Shown here in pieces: positions 37,358-46,716 of a stretch of DNA of 64,000 bases (position 1 is the stretch's first letter; every line of letters begins with the position of its first letter). The notes below the pieces were generated by a model. The model saw nothing but the letters and a program-made list of their open reading frames with translations, did no database searches and was not told the DNA's origin. Position numbers and translations under genes: made by a program. Location of the stretch: the NCBI RefSeq assembly GCF_000494755.1, contig NC_022657.1:879501-943500 (forward strand). The letters run 5' to 3'. Source of the stretch: Amorphoplanes friuliensis DSM 7358. Its GTDB lineage: Bacteria; Actinomycetota; Actinomycetes; Mycobacteriales; Micromonosporaceae.

Positions 37358-40300
37358 ATGGCAAAAGCGACAAAAGGTTCCGCAGCTCCTCGGGCCGCCG
37401 CTGAGGACCTGCCCACCCGGGACCAGACGACGGCGACCGTCCGGCGCAACCCGCCACCCTCCGCGGGCAAACCGCCAGTCTCCGCACGCCGTAAGTCGGC
37501 CTCCGCGCCTGACCCGGCGGTTACCGCGCTCAACCCGGCGGCCTCTGCTTTCGGCCAGGCGGCGTCCGTCCTTGATCCGGCGGCCCCCGTGCTGGGCCCG
37601 GCGGCGTCCGTCCTTGATCCGGCGGCCTCTGCGCTCGGCCCGGCGGGCTCCGCGCGCAAGGCGGTAGCTGCGGGGCGCAACGCCCGTCGGCCGAGTGCCA
37701 CCGCAGCCGGCCGTGCCCAGAATGCATCCCCACTCAACCCCACGGGGACACCCGCCATGCCCGAATCACCTGACACCGCCGCACCCACGTCTGCTGCCTC
37801 GCCCGCGTCCACCGCCTTGCTTGCGTCAGGTGCTGCCGAGGCGAGTCCTGCTGCCCGCACGCGCCGGACCGCCGCCGCGGCAGGTGCCGAGCCGACGCCC
37901 ATCCGGCGCCGGAAGCCGGCCGCCGTCAAGGCCGCCGCAGCGCCCGCTGCCGAAGCTCCGAGTCCTGACGCTCTGGTTACCGAGGCCGCCAAGGCAGCGA
38001 CAAAGGTCGCAGGCCGGCCCCGCTCGCCGAAGGAACCGGAATCGCCGAAGCCGATCAGCGCGGCCCGGCCGGGCGCGAAGTCGGCCGGCCTGGCGTCCAA
38101 CCCCGAAACGTCCGGCGTGGCCGAGGTTTCGGGACCAGCCCTGCCCGCCGCGAAGCCAGCACGCCAGGCCAGGCCTGCGGCCGCGAAATCTGCCGATCCG
38201 GTCGTGCTCGCGACCGCGAAGTCATCCGACCCAGCGAGGTCTGCGGTCGCGAAGTCCGCTGGCCCGGCCAGGTCTGCGACCGCGAAGTCGGCTGGTTCGG
38301 CCAGGTCTGCGGCGACGAAGTCGGCTGGTCCGACGGGCTCGGCCGCGGTGTCTGACGTTGCGAAGTCGGCTGCAGCTTCGGGGATGACGTCGATCGGCTC
38401 GGTGAGGGCTGCTCGTGTGACCCGGTCGAGTCTGCCCGCCGAATCAACCGGGACCGGCGCGGGGACCCCCGCACGGGCGGTTGCGGCCAGGTCTACGCCG
38501 AACAAGTCCGCCGTGACTGAGCGAACGACGCCACCGGCGAAGTCGGCCCGGGCCGGTGCAGGGCCTGCCAAGTCAGCCGCCTCGGCTGGGCGGGCAGCCA
38601 CCAAAGCTGCTGCGACCAAGAGCACGGGGTCGAGCAGGTCGGCGACTGCGGGAGCTACCGCCGGCAGGACGACGGCTGGCTCGGCGGCATCGTCGGCGGC
38701 GGCGAAGGCTGCCCCCGTGAAGACCGCTGCCGGAACGCGGGCGCCTGCAAAGTCGGCTGCTGCCTCGGCTACCGGTGCGAAGCCGACGGCGGCGAAAGCC
38801 GCGACCACGAAGGTGGCAGGGACAACGGCCGCTCCCGGCAAAGCTGCCGCAGCGAAGGCTGTATCGGCCAAGACCCCGGCCACCAAGGCCACACCTGCCA
38901 AGACCGCGACGGCCAGGACCGCGACCACAAAGACTGCGACGGCAAAGGGCACGACGGTAAGGGCCGCGACGGCAAAGGCCGCGCCTGCGAAGACGGCCGC
39001 GACGAAAACCGCCACGACCGGAACCGCCACGACCGGAACCGCCACGACCGGAACCGCCACGACCGGAACCGCCACGACCGGAACCGCCACGACCGGAACC
39101 GCCGGGACCAAAACCGCCGGGACCAAAACCGCCGTCACCAAGGCGGCACCGACGAAGGCTGCGGCGGCAAAGGCAGCATCCGCAAAGACCACTGCGACGA
39201 AGGCAGCACCCGCGAAGGCAGCGCCCGCAAAGACCACAGCGGCCAAGGCAACCAGCGCTTCACCATCCAACGCTGCGCCTTCCAAAGCCGCGGCGGCGCA
39301 CTCTGCTCCCGCCAAAGCTGCGGCGACAAACGCTGCTCCCGCCAAAGCTGCGGCGACAAACGCTGGTCCTGCCAAAGCTGCGGCGACGAACGGTGGTTCT
39401 GCCAGGGCCGCGGCTACAAATGCCGCTCCTGCCAACGCGGCAACGACGAACGTCGGTTCTGCCAAGGCCGCCCCGGCGAACGCCGCGCCTTCCGACGCTG
39501 CGACGACAAACGCTGGTCTGGGCAAGGCGACCGTGACTAACGCCGCGTCTGCCAACGCGGCGGAGACAAACGTTGGTTCTGCCAAGGGCACCGCGACGAA
39601 TGCCGCTCCCACCAACGCGGCGGGGACGAACGTTGGGTCTGCCAAGCCCGCGGCGACGAATACTGGACCCGCCAAGGCTGCGGCGACGAATCCTGCGCCG
39701 GCCAGGACTGCCCCGACCAAGGCCGGCCCGGCCAAGGGTGCGCCCGACGCGGTTGCGCCGGCCACGGCCGTGTCCGCCGAGGGCGCGGGCTCGAAGGTTG
39801 CTCCGGCGAAGGCGCCGGCCAAGGCTGCACCCAGCAGGTCGGCAGTCGCCAAGCCCGATCAGCCGCCCGCCCCGAAGGCCGCGCGGACCACGGCGACATC
39901 CGCACAGGCCAAGGCGACGACGGCGCAGGGTCCCGCGACGGCGACAAACACCTCCACTGACGCGACACCAACAACATCGGACGATCCTGCAAAGGCAGCA
40001 ACTCCCGCAAAGCCTGCTGCGCCGACGTTCGCAAAAGCCACTTCCCCGAAAGCCGCTGCTGCCCCGACCGGGACCGCTGCGCACGACAGCACGGCAAGTC
40101 AGGCTGCTTCCGGCGGGGAACAGAGCGTCGGAGCCGCCACGCAGGAGCCGGCGGCAAAGCTCGACCCCGCGTTGAACACACCCAACCCCGAGCTCCGGGA
40201 CCCCGACGGAACAGCTCCCGGCGGCGGGCAGGCAACGGTCAAGCCGGAAACCCCGCCGAAGCGACCCCGCCGAACCCCGCCCAAGGACCCGAAACCGACA

Positions 40301-41554
40301 ACGTTCACCGCAGCCGGCGAAGCGGGTAGCGGAACGACGACTAAGCGCGCCGGCAAAGCAAAAGCGGAACCGGTGAATGTCGACTCGGCCATCGCCGCAG
40401 CGGCTGGTAGCGCCGACACCCAGGCCGCCTTCGGACGACCCGCAGCAGCCGAAACCGCCGAACTGGCCGAGATCGTCGAGGCAGCGAACCACCCCGGCAG
40501 CAGGTCAGGCGGGGTGGCCACAGCAGGAAACCGGCCCGCGGACAGCGACAGCGCCACCCTGCAACTGCCGGTCGTTCCGCGGATTCCGTCCGCGGAGCCG
40601 CCGCCCGCCGCCGGGCCGCCGATGATCATTCCGCCGCCGCTGGTGATGCCGCCGGATGCGGATGCTGTCATCGAGGGGGAGGCTTCCGACACCGTTGTGC
40701 TGGCGCCGCCCGCTACGCGGATGTACCAGAAGCGGCGTCGTGCGGCCGTCCTGGTTTTCCTGATTCTTGCGACCGCCGTCCTCGTGGTAGGCCAGATCAT
40801 GCGTAACGAAGGCAGTGACCAGTCGTCCCGGGTCGTGCCGGCGGCCTCCGTGCTGCCGCCGCTGGTGGGACCGGCGACCGGGGGAAACCTGGAGCCGACG
40901 TCCGCCGCGAGCACCGCGCCGGCCCGGCGTACGGCTCCCGCGGTGCCGCCGGACGCGGCTGACAAGGCGCCGACCAGGTCCACCCTGGCCGCGTCGAGTG
41001 GTGGGTTCGTGTTTGCCGGTGGGTACGGGCCGGTGCTCGGGTCGACGGGTACGTTGCGGCGTTTCAAGGTTGCTGTGGAGAAGACGCTGGGTCAGGGGAA
41101 CGGTGGGAAGTTCGCCGACGAGGTCGACCGGGTGCTGGGGGATCCGCGGAGCTGGATCGCCGGGCGGCAGTTCCGGTTGCAGCGGGTGCCGCAGTCGGCT
41201 GCCTCCGAGTTCACGATCTACCTGGCGTCGGCGAAGACGTCCGAGCGGATGTGCTCCGACGGCGGGTTGAAGACCAAGGGGTTCACCTCGTGCCGGCTGC
41301 CGGGGCAGGTGGTCATCAATCAGGACCGGTGGCAGGACGCCGTGCCGGACTACGACGCGCCGCTCGAGGTCTACCGGGCATACGCGATCAACCATGAGGT
41401 GGGGCACCAGCTCGGCCACGGTCACGAGGCTTGTGCCGGTAAGGGTGAGCCCGCGCCGGTCATGATGCAGCAGACTTACGGCCTCAAGGGGTGTGTGGCG
41501 AACTCCTGGCCGTACCTGGACGGGAAGCGCTACGCGGGCAACCCCATCGACTGA
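37358..41554 (+). CDS. Giant DUF3152 protein with histone-H1-like cytoplasmic tail
   Basis: 1,398 residues. Residues 1 to about 1,120 are Ala/Lys/Thr/Pro-rich and disordered, with A-A-K, K-A-A-P-A-K and K-T-A blocks like histone H1 or HupB-type tails, a T-A-T-T-G run (about 552-590) and 12-residue A-P-A-K-A-A-A-T-N repeats. One membrane helix (about 1,128-1,146) is preceded by K-R-R-R, placing the tail inside. Outside is a DUF3152 domain with H-E-V-G-H-Q-L-G-H-G-H (His1346, 1350, 1356) and P-V-M-M-Q-Q. The tail may bind nucleic acid; the outer domain probably cleaves or binds wall protein. Confidence 0.85.
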   Translation: MAKATKGSAAPRAAAEDLPTRDQTTATVRRNPPPSAGKPPVSARRKSASAPDPAVTALNPAASAFGQAASVLDPAAPVLGPAASVLDPAASALGPAGSARKAVAAGRNARRPSATAAGRAQNASPLNPTGTPAMPESPDTAAPTSAASPASTALLASGAAEASPAARTRRTAAAAGAEPTPIRRRKPAAVKAAAAPAAEAPSPDALVTEAAKAATKVAGRPRSPKEPESPKPISAARPGAKSAGLASNPETSGVAEVSGPALPAAKPARQARPAAAKSADPVVLATAKSSDPARSAVAKSAGPARSATAKSAGSARSAATKSAGPTGSAAVSDVAKSAAASGMTSIGSVRAARVTRSSLPAESTGTGAGTPARAVAARSTPNKSAVTERTTPPAKSARAGAGPAKSAASAGRAATKAAATKSTGSSRSATAGATAGRTTAGSAASSAAAKAAPVKTAAGTRAPAKSAAASATGAKPTAAKAATTKVAGTTAAPGKAAAAKAVSAKTPATKATPAKTATARTATTKTATAKGTTVRAATAKAAPAKTAATKTATTGTATTGTATTGTATTGTATTGTATTGTAGTKTAGTKTAVTKAAPTKAAAAKAASAKTTATKAAPAKAAPAKTTAAKATSASPSNAAPSKAAAAHSAPAKAAATNAAPAKAAATNAGPAKAAATNGGSARAAATNAAPANAATTNVGSAKAAPANAAPSDAATTNAGLGKATVTNAASANAAETNVGSAKGTATNAAPTNAAGTNVGSAKPAATNTGPAKAAATNPAPARTAPTKAGPAKGAPDAVAPATAVSAEGAGSKVAPAKAPAKAAPSRSAVAKPDQPPAPKAARTTATSAQAKATTAQGPATATNTSTDATPTTSDDPAKAATPAKPAAPTFAKATSPKAAAAPTGTAAHDSTASQAASGGEQSVGAATQEPAAKLDPALNTPNPELRDPDGTAPGGGQATVKPETPPKRPRRTPPKDPKPTTFTAAGEAGSGTTTKRAGKAKAEPVNVDSAIAAAAGSADTQAAFGRPAAAETAELAEIVEAANHPGSRSGGVATAGNRPADSDSATLQLPVVPRIPSAEPPPAAGPPMIIPPPLVMPPDADAVIEGEASDTVVLAPPATRMYQKRRRAAVLVFLILATAVLVVGQIMRNEGSDQSSRVVPAASVLPPLVGPATGGNLEPTSAASTAPARRTAPAVPPDAADKAPTRSTLAASSGGFVFAGGYGPVLGSTGTLRRFKVAVEKTLGQGNGGKFADEVDRVLGDPRSWIAGRQFRLQRVPQSAASEFTIYLASAKTSERMCSDGGLKTKGFTSCRLPGQVVINQDRWQDAVPDYDAPLEVYRAYAINHEVGHQLGHGHEACAGKGEPAPVMMQQTYGLKGCVANSWPYLDGKRYAGNPID
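39011..39130 (+). repeat. In-frame 15-bp coding minisatellite (TATTG repeats)
   Basis: Six perfect copies of gccacgaccggaacc (39011-39100) and two variant copies (39101-39130) inside the giant DUF3152 gene. As 15 is a multiple of three, gain or loss of units keeps frame and changes tail length. Longer 36-bp degenerate units follow at about 39290-39700. Confidence 0.85.
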
Positions 41555-41667
41555 CGGCTAATTCCCTCGTCCCGCATGTCGGGCCGGTGTTCCACGTCAT
41601 GTCCATTCCGGCGGGGAACGAGCAACAATGGGTGGCGCACCTTACCGCCGATCCCGGGGAGTTCACC

Positions 41668-42849
41668 GTGTCACTGCCCCCGCTCGTCGAGCCGGCCCCA
41701 GAGCTGAGCGTCGACGAGATCCGCCGCTATTCGCGTCACCTGATCATCCCCGACGTCGGGATGGACGGGCAGAAGCGGCTGAAGAACGCCAAGGTCCTGG
41801 CCGTCGGCGCGGGTGGTCTCGGCTCTCCCGCGCTGCTCTACCTGGCCGCGGCCGGTGTCGGCACGCTCGGCATCATCGACTTCGACACCGTCGACGAGTC
41901 CAACCTTCAGCGGCAGATCATCCACGGCATGTCCGACGTGGGCCGGCCCAAGGCCGAGTCCGCCGCCGACAGCATCCGGGAGATCAACCCGCTGGTGAAC
42001 GTGGTCATCCACAACACCGCGCTGGACCGTGACAACGTCAAGGACATCTTCAGCCAGTACGACCTGATCGTCGACGGCACCGACAACTTCGCGACCCGCT
42101 ACATGGTCAACGACGCTGCGGTGCTGCTCGGCAAGCCGTACGTGTGGGGTTCGATCTACCGCTTCGACGGCCAGGCGTCCGTCTTCTGGGAGGAGCACGG
42201 TCCCTGCTACCGCTGCCTCTACCCGGAGCCGCCGCCGCCCGGCATGGTTCCGTCCTGCGCCGAGGGTGGCGTCCTCGGTGTGCTCTGCGCGTCGATCGGC
42301 TCGATCCAGGTCAACGAGGCCATCAAGCTGATCACGGGCATCGGTGAGCCGCTGGTCGGCAAGCTGATGGTCTACGACGCGCTGGAGATGGAATACCGCA
42401 AGATCAAGGTTCGCAAGGACCCGAACTGCGCGCTCTGCGGCGAGAACCCGACGGTCACCGACCTGCTCGAGGACTACGACGACTTCTGCGGCGCGGTCTC
42501 CGAGGAGGCTCAGGAGGCGACGCTCAACGCCACGATCACGGCGCGTGAGCTCAAGGACTGGCAGGACTCCGGCAAGGACCTGTTCCTGGTCGACGTCCGC
42601 GAGCCCGCCGAGTTCGAGATCGTCAGCATCCCGGGTGCGACCCTGATCCCCAAGGGCGAGATCCTGTCCGGCGAGGCGCTCTCGCGCTTCCCGCAGGACC
42701 GGCAGATCGTGCTGCACTGCAAGTCGGGTGTGCGGTCGGCCGAGGCCCTCGCGGCGCTCAAGGCGGCCGGCTTCAAGGACGCCGTGCACGTCCAGGGTGG
42801 CGTGGTCTCCTGGGTCAACACCGTGGACCCGTCACTCCCGTCCTACTGA
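41668..42849 (+). CDS. moeZ: MoeZ adenylyltransferase/sulfurtransferase
   Basis: 393 residues. N-terminal ThiF/MoeB-like E1 domain: G-A-G-G-L-G-S-P nucleotide loop, S-N-L-Q-R-Q, paired zinc ligands C-Y-R-C and C-A-L-C and the active Cys in S-C-A-E-G-G-V-L-G. C-terminal rhodanese domain with C-K-S-G-V-R-S. It activates the C-terminus of sulfur-carrier proteins (MoaD, CysO type) and thiocarboxylates it for molybdopterin, cysteine or related synthesis. GTG 41668 gives the family start M-S-L-P-P-L-V-E-P and has GGGGAG 6 nt upstream. Confidence 0.96.
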   Translation: MSLPPLVEPAPELSVDEIRRYSRHLIIPDVGMDGQKRLKNAKVLAVGAGGLGSPALLYLAAAGVGTLGIIDFDTVDESNLQRQIIHGMSDVGRPKAESAADSIREINPLVNVVIHNTALDRDNVKDIFSQYDLIVDGTDNFATRYMVNDAAVLLGKPYVWGSIYRFDGQASVFWEEHGPCYRCLYPEPPPPGMVPSCAEGGVLGVLCASIGSIQVNEAIKLITGIGEPLVGKLMVYDALEMEYRKIKVRKDPNCALCGENPTVTDLLEDYDDFCGAVSEEAQEATLNATITARELKDWQDSGKDLFLVDVREPAEFEIVSIPGATLIPKGEILSGEALSRFPQDRQIVLHCKSGVRSAEALAALKAAGFKDAVHVQGGVVSWVNTVDPSLPSY

Positions 42850-42863
42850 GCCAGCGAACGCCG

Positions 42864-42899
42864 GAACGGCCGTCATCCGTACAGGGGTGACGGCCGTTC
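42864..42899 (+). terminator. Terminator after moeZ
   Basis: 12-bp perfect stem (42864-42875 with 42888-42899), 12-nt loop, then TGGTT. Begins 14 bp after the moeZ stop. Confidence 0.85.
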
Positions 42900-42996
42900 T
42901 GGTTACTCGGAGCGACCGCAAAGGACGGATACGACCTAAAAGACAGTTGACTCGACAGCGCAGCGGAACCGTCAGCTGAGCTGTAGCGTCACGGTC

Positions 42997-43806
42997 GTGG
43001 TCGATATCGACGCCGCCATCAGGTACGTCGTGACAAACGGCGATCCTGTGGAGCGGGCGAGACTTGCCTACCTGCGGGCCGGCACACCGCCCCCGCCGCC
43101 CGCCCTCGTACGCCTCGAGGCGGACCAGACGGCGGCGGGTGGCTGGCCGGCGGGCGGTGACAGCACCGTGCCGTCGATCGATGCGACCTGTTTCCGCCTC
43201 GCCGAGCTGGATGATCTCGGCGGTCTCCACGGCGCGCAGGTCGACCGCGCTCTGGCCTGGCTGGCGGCGGTGCAGCACAACGACGGCTCCTGGCAGGAGG
43301 ACCAGTCCCTGGCGGCCGAGGCCCCGGCCTGGGCCATGCCCGGTGACCCGGAGGCGACGCTCTACCTGACCGCGGTCGCGGGCTTCTGGATCACCGTTGC
43401 CGAGGTCGAGGCGCACCCGCATCACGAGGTGCCGCCGACCTACGAGCGCACGCTGGCGGCCGCGACCCGTTTTGTGGCCGCACAGCTGCGCCCGGACGGC
43501 AGCTGGCCGTCCTTCCTGGCCGCCGGCTGGCACGCGGCGGGGCTGCTCCACGAGCAGCAGCACTTCTACGAGTCGGCGCGGGTGCAGCTCGTCCTGGGTG
43601 ATCGTATGGAGGACATGTCACCGGCCGAGGTCGCGAACATGGCCGCGGCACTGCGCAGGGTCAACCTCGGTGATGACTGGCTGTTGCAGAGCGCCCGCAA
43701 ACGCCTCGGGGAGACTCAGCGTAAGGACGGCGGCTGGGACAGCGACGAGGGCCCGCTCTTCGACGTGAACACGACCCTGATCGCCATTCGAGCCTGCAAA
43801 ACCTGA
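42997..43806 (+). CDS. Prenyltransferase/squalene-cyclase-fold protein
   Basis: 269 residues of alpha/alpha toroid repeats with QW-like motifs: Q-H-N-D-G-S-W, R-P-D-G-S-W and Q-R-K-D-G-G-W-D. It is about half the size of squalene-hopene cyclase and lacks an obvious D-x-D-D acid motif, so a non-cyclising or binding role is likely. TAGCGT (42984-42989) is 7 nt before the GTG start, giving a leaderless transcript separate from moeZ, which has its own terminator. Similar genes follow moeZ in related actinomycetes (recalled). Confidence 0.78.
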   Translation: MVDIDAAIRYVVTNGDPVERARLAYLRAGTPPPPPALVRLEADQTAAGGWPAGGDSTVPSIDATCFRLAELDDLGGLHGAQVDRALAWLAAVQHNDGSWQEDQSLAAEAPAWAMPGDPEATLYLTAVAGFWITVAEVEAHPHHEVPPTYERTLAAATRFVAAQLRPDGSWPSFLAAGWHAAGLLHEQQHFYESARVQLVLGDRMEDMSPAEVANMAAALRRVNLGDDWLLQSARKRLGETQRKDGGWDSDEGPLFDVNTTLIAIRACKT

Positions 43807-43870
43807 GGTCAAGAGCTTGTTTGCCACGGTCCGTGCATGGCCCGGACCGCCGCTCCCGCGGGGACCGGGC

Positions 43871-43912
43871 GCGGGCGGCCACTCGCCCAGGGGCTCGTGA
43901 ACGGCCGCCCGC
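43871..43912. terminator. Hairpin between convergent genes
   Basis: GCGGGCGGCC (43871-43880) and GGCCGCCCGC (43903-43912) form a perfect 10-bp stem with a 22-nt loop, between the prenyltransferase-fold gene and proA. No T-run follows, so termination strength is uncertain. Confidence 0.55.
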
Positions 43913-43945
43913 ACCCTGCCAGGTCCGTGCTCGGCAAGACCAAAA

Positions 43946-45184
43946 TCAGCGTGTGTGACCGTTGCCGGTGACGATGTACTTCGTGGAGGTCAGCTCCGGG
44001 AGGCCCATCGGCCCGCGGGCGTGGAGCTTCTGGGTGCTGATGCCGATCTCCGCGCCGAAGCCGAACTCGCCGCCGTCGGTGAACCGCGTCGAGGCGTTGA
44101 TCATCACGGCGGCGGCGTCGACCCGGGCCGAGAAGCGGCGGGCCGCCGCGAGGTTCTCGGTCACGATCGCCTCGGTGTGCCCGGTGCCGTAGCGCCGGAT
44201 GTGGTCGAGGGCGTCGTCCAGCGAGTCGACCACGGCGACCGAGATGTCCGCGGACAGGTATTCCGTGCCCCAGTCCTCATCCGTCGCCGGGACCACACCG
44301 TCGAGGCCGGCGACCCGGGGATCACCGTGCACGGTCACACCGGCGGCGATCAGCTCCTCGACGACCAGCGGCAGGAAGGACGAGGCCAGCGTCGCGTGCA
44401 CCAGCAGCGACTCCGCGGTGTTGCACGTCGACAGGCGCTGCGTCTTCGAGTTCAGCACCACCCCGAGGGCTTTTTCGAGGTCGGCGCCCTCGTCCACGTA
44501 CACATGGCAGTTGCCGACGCCGGTTTCGATCACCGGGACCGTCGACTCCTCCACGACCGCCTTGATCAGCGACGCGCCGCCGCGGGGGATCAGGACGTCG
44601 ACCAGGCCGCGGGCCCGCATCAGCTCCTTGACCGAGTCGCGGGTCGTGGCGTCCAGCAGCTGGATCGCGTTCGCCGGCAGGTTCGAGTCGGCGACGGCCT
44701 TGCGCAGCACCGACACGATCGCGGCGTTCGAGCTGAACGCCGAGCCGGAACCCCGCAGCAGCACGGCGTTGCCGGACTTCAGGCAGATGCCGGCGGCGTC
44801 GGCGGTCACGTTGGGCCGGCCCTCGTAGATGATGCCGACCACGCCGAACGGCACGCGGACCTGCCGCAGCTCCAGACCGTTGGCCAGGGTGGACCCGCGC
44901 ACCACGTCTCCGACCGGGTCGGGCAGCGCGGCCAGCTGCCGCAGACCTTCGGCCATCGCGGCAACCCGCTCGGTGGTCAGCGTCAGCCTGTCGATCATGG
45001 CCTCGGACAACCCCCCGGCACGGGCGTTCTCCACGTCCACGGCGTTGGCGGTGACGATGTCGCCGGCCCGCTCGACGAGCCGGTCCGCCATCAGCAGCAA
45101 CGCGGCGTCCTTGTCGGCGCGGGTCGCGGTGGCCAGGTCGATCGCGGCCACCCGGGCCTCGGCGGCCTGCTCAAGCACAGTCAT
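43946..45184 (-). CDS. proA: Glutamate-5-semialdehyde dehydrogenase (gamma-glutamyl phosphate reductase)
   Basis: 412 residues, aldehyde dehydrogenase superfamily. Reduces gamma-glutamyl phosphate to glutamate-5-semialdehyde with NADPH in proline synthesis. Catalytic Cys lies in S-T-C-N-T-A-E-S; cofactor-site motifs include I-Y-E-G-R-P-N-V-T and P-R-G-G. ATG 45184 has AGGGAG upstream; the frame opens 14 codons earlier without a site. Follows proB by 55 bp on the same strand, so the two form an operon reversed relative to its neighbours. Confidence 0.96.
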   Translation of the reverse strand: MTVLEQAAEARVAAIDLATATRADKDAALLLMADRLVERAGDIVTANAVDVENARAGGLSEAMIDRLTLTTERVAAMAEGLRQLAALPDPVGDVVRGSTLANGLELRQVRVPFGVVGIIYEGRPNVTADAAGICLKSGNAVLLRGSGSAFSSNAAIVSVLRKAVADSNLPANAIQLLDATTRDSVKELMRARGLVDVLIPRGGASLIKAVVEESTVPVIETGVGNCHVYVDEGADLEKALGVVLNSKTQRLSTCNTAESLLVHATLASSFLPLVVEELIAAGVTVHGDPRVAGLDGVVPATDEDWGTEYLSADISVAVVDSLDDALDHIRRYGTGHTEAIVTENLAAARRFSARVDAAAVMINASTRFTDGGEFGFGAEIGISTQKLHARGPMGLPELTSTKYIVTGNGHTR

Positions 45185-45239
45185 GACGACTCCCTGATCG
45201 TTGTGCCGCGGCGGAGACTGCACCACCGCGCGGTCGGAA

Positions 45240-46361
45240 CTACAGCAGCACGAGGTCGTCGCGGTGGACGACCTCTCGTTCGTACCCGGGGCCGAGAGCC
45301 GCCGCCAACTCGGGTGTCGAGCGGCCCAGCAACGCCGGGATCTCCACAGCGTCGTAGTTGACCAGCCCGCGCGCGACCGGCGCGCCGGAGTCGGCGTCGA
45401 TCAGGTCGACCGGGTCACCGGCCGCGAAGGAGCCGTCGACCGCGGTGATCCCGGCCGGCAGCAGCGACTTGCGCCGGGCGACAACGGCGGCGACAGCGCC
45501 GGGGTCCAGGTGCAGGCGCCCGCGCGGCGTGGTGGCGTGGGCCAGCCAGAAGAGCCGGGCCGCCGGCCGGTGCTCGACCGCGTGGAAGAGCGTGCCCACC
45601 TCGTCGCCGTCGAGGGCGGCGGCGGCCAGCGGTGCCGCGGTGAGCACAACGGGGATGCCGAAACCGGTGGCGATCCGGGCCGCCTCGACCTTGGTGACCA
45701 TGCCGCCGGTGCCGACACCGGACTTGCCGGCCGTGCCGATGGAGACGTCGGCGAGATCGGCGTCGGAGAGGACAACCGGGATGCGGCGGGAGCCGGGCGC
45801 CGACGGGCTTCCGGTGTAGAGCGCGTCCACGTCGGAGAGCAGGACCAGCAGATCGGCTTGCACCAGCACCGCCACCAGGGCGGCCAGCCGGTCGTTGTCA
45901 CCGAACCGGATCTCCTCGGTGGCGACGGTGTCGTTCTCGTTGACGATCGGCAGCGCGCCCAGGTCGAGCAGCTTGCGCAACGTCCTGTACGCGTTCCGGT
46001 AGTGCGCCCGCCGCGTCACGTCGTCCACGGTCAGCAGCACCTGCCCGACGGTGAGCCCGTGTTTCGCGAAGCCCTGGGCGTACCGGCCGATCAGAAGGCC
46101 CTGGCCCACGGAGGCCGCGGCCTGCTGGGTGGCCAGGTCGCGCGGACGCCGGCGCAGTTTGAGCGGGGAGAGCCCGGCGGCGATCGCGCCGCTGGAGACG
46201 AGCACCACCTCGCGGCCCTGCGCGGCCAGACCGCCGAGGACGTCCACGAGGGCGTCGACGCGCTGTTCGTCGATTCCGCCGGATGCGGTGGTCAGCGAGG
46301 ACGACCCCACCTTGACCACGATCCGGCGCGCGCCGGTCACCTGTTCACGCACCTGGCCCAT
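45240..46361 (-). CDS. proB: Glutamate 5-kinase
   Basis: 373 residues: amino-acid kinase domain (K-V-G-S-S-S-L near the start, [22 protein letters not shown]) plus a C-terminal PUA domain. Phosphorylates glutamate, the first and proline-inhibited step of proline synthesis. ATG 46361 starts at the family N-terminus; the frame is open 40 codons further but runs into the divergent ATL gene, so that extension is rejected. It is first gene of proBA. Confidence 0.96.
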   Translation of the reverse strand: MGQVREQVTGARRIVVKVGSSSLTTASGGIDEQRVDALVDVLGGLAAQGREVVLVSSGAIAAGLSPLKLRRRPRDLATQQAAASVGQGLLIGRYAQGFAKHGLTVGQVLLTVDDVTRRAHYRNAYRTLRKLLDLGALPIVNENDTVATEEIRFGDNDRLAALVAVLVQADLLVLLSDVDALYTGSPSAPGSRRIPVVLSDADLADVSIGTAGKSGVGTGGMVTKVEAARIATGFGIPVVLTAAPLAAAALDGDEVGTLFHAVEHRPAARLFWLAHATTPRGRLHLDPGAVAAVVARRKSLLPAGITAVDGSFAAGDPVDLIDADSGAPVARGLVNYDAVEIPALLGRSTPELAAALGPGYEREVVHRDDLVLL

Positions 46362-46400
46362 TCTGCTCGCCGGGCGCTGCGCAGCCGGGATGCGATCCCA

Positions 46401-46406
46401 TATCGT
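46401..46406 (+). promoter_or_regulatory. -10 hexamer of leaderless ATL gene
   Basis: TATCGT ends 7 nt before GTG 46414. It decides between three possible starts (46390, 46405, 46414): the first two would lie upstream of the predicted transcription start. Confidence 0.6.
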
Positions 46407-46413
46407 GGCGTCG

Positions 46414-46716
46414 GTGACACCGCAGGAGTACGTGGAAGAGGTTCTCCGGCTCGTGGAGAGCATCCCCGAGGGCAGAGTCATGTCCTACGGGGCGATCGCC
46501 GACGTGCTGGCCGACCGGTCGGGGCGTAACTCGGCGCGGCAGGTCGGCACGATCATGGCCCGCAACGGCGGGGGTGTCCCGTGGCACCGGGTCGTGACCA
46601 GCGCCGGGCGGATGCCGCCGGGTCACGAGCAGGAGGCACGGCAGCGGCTGCTCAGCGAGGGTGTGCCGGTGAAGGGGGAGCACGTGGACATGACCCGCGC
46701 GAGCTGGCTGCCCTGA
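46414..46716 (+). CDS. Alkyltransferase-like protein (ATL)
   Basis: 100 residues, the C-terminal MGMT fold alone. The MGMT active Cys is replaced by Trp in V-P-W-H-R-V-V (MGMT has P-C-H-R-V), which defines ATLs. They bind O6-alkylguanine without repair and hand the lesion to nucleotide excision repair. The winged-helix Arg finger region (S-A-R-Q-V-G-T-I-M) is intact. The stop overlaps the next ATG (TGATG). GTG 46414 is supported by the promoter at 46401. Confidence 0.9.
   Translation: MTPQEYVEEVLRLVESIPEGRVMSYGAIADVLADRSGRNSARQVGTIMARNGGGVPWHRVVTSAGRMPPGHEQEARQRLLSEGVPVKGEHVDMTRASWLP

Noticed and set aside
37267-39852. 861-residue open frame on the minus strand with pentapeptide-like repeats
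   Set aside because: Antisense shadow of the Ala/Lys/Thr repeats of the giant DUF3152 gene. Repeats on one strand of high-GC DNA give repeat-like frames on the other; it has no start site, signal or promoter of its own.
43807-43945. tRNA or small RNA between the convergent genes
   Set aside because: Strong hairpins are present, but no cloverleaf, anticodon arm or T-loop consensus was found; it reads as a terminator region.
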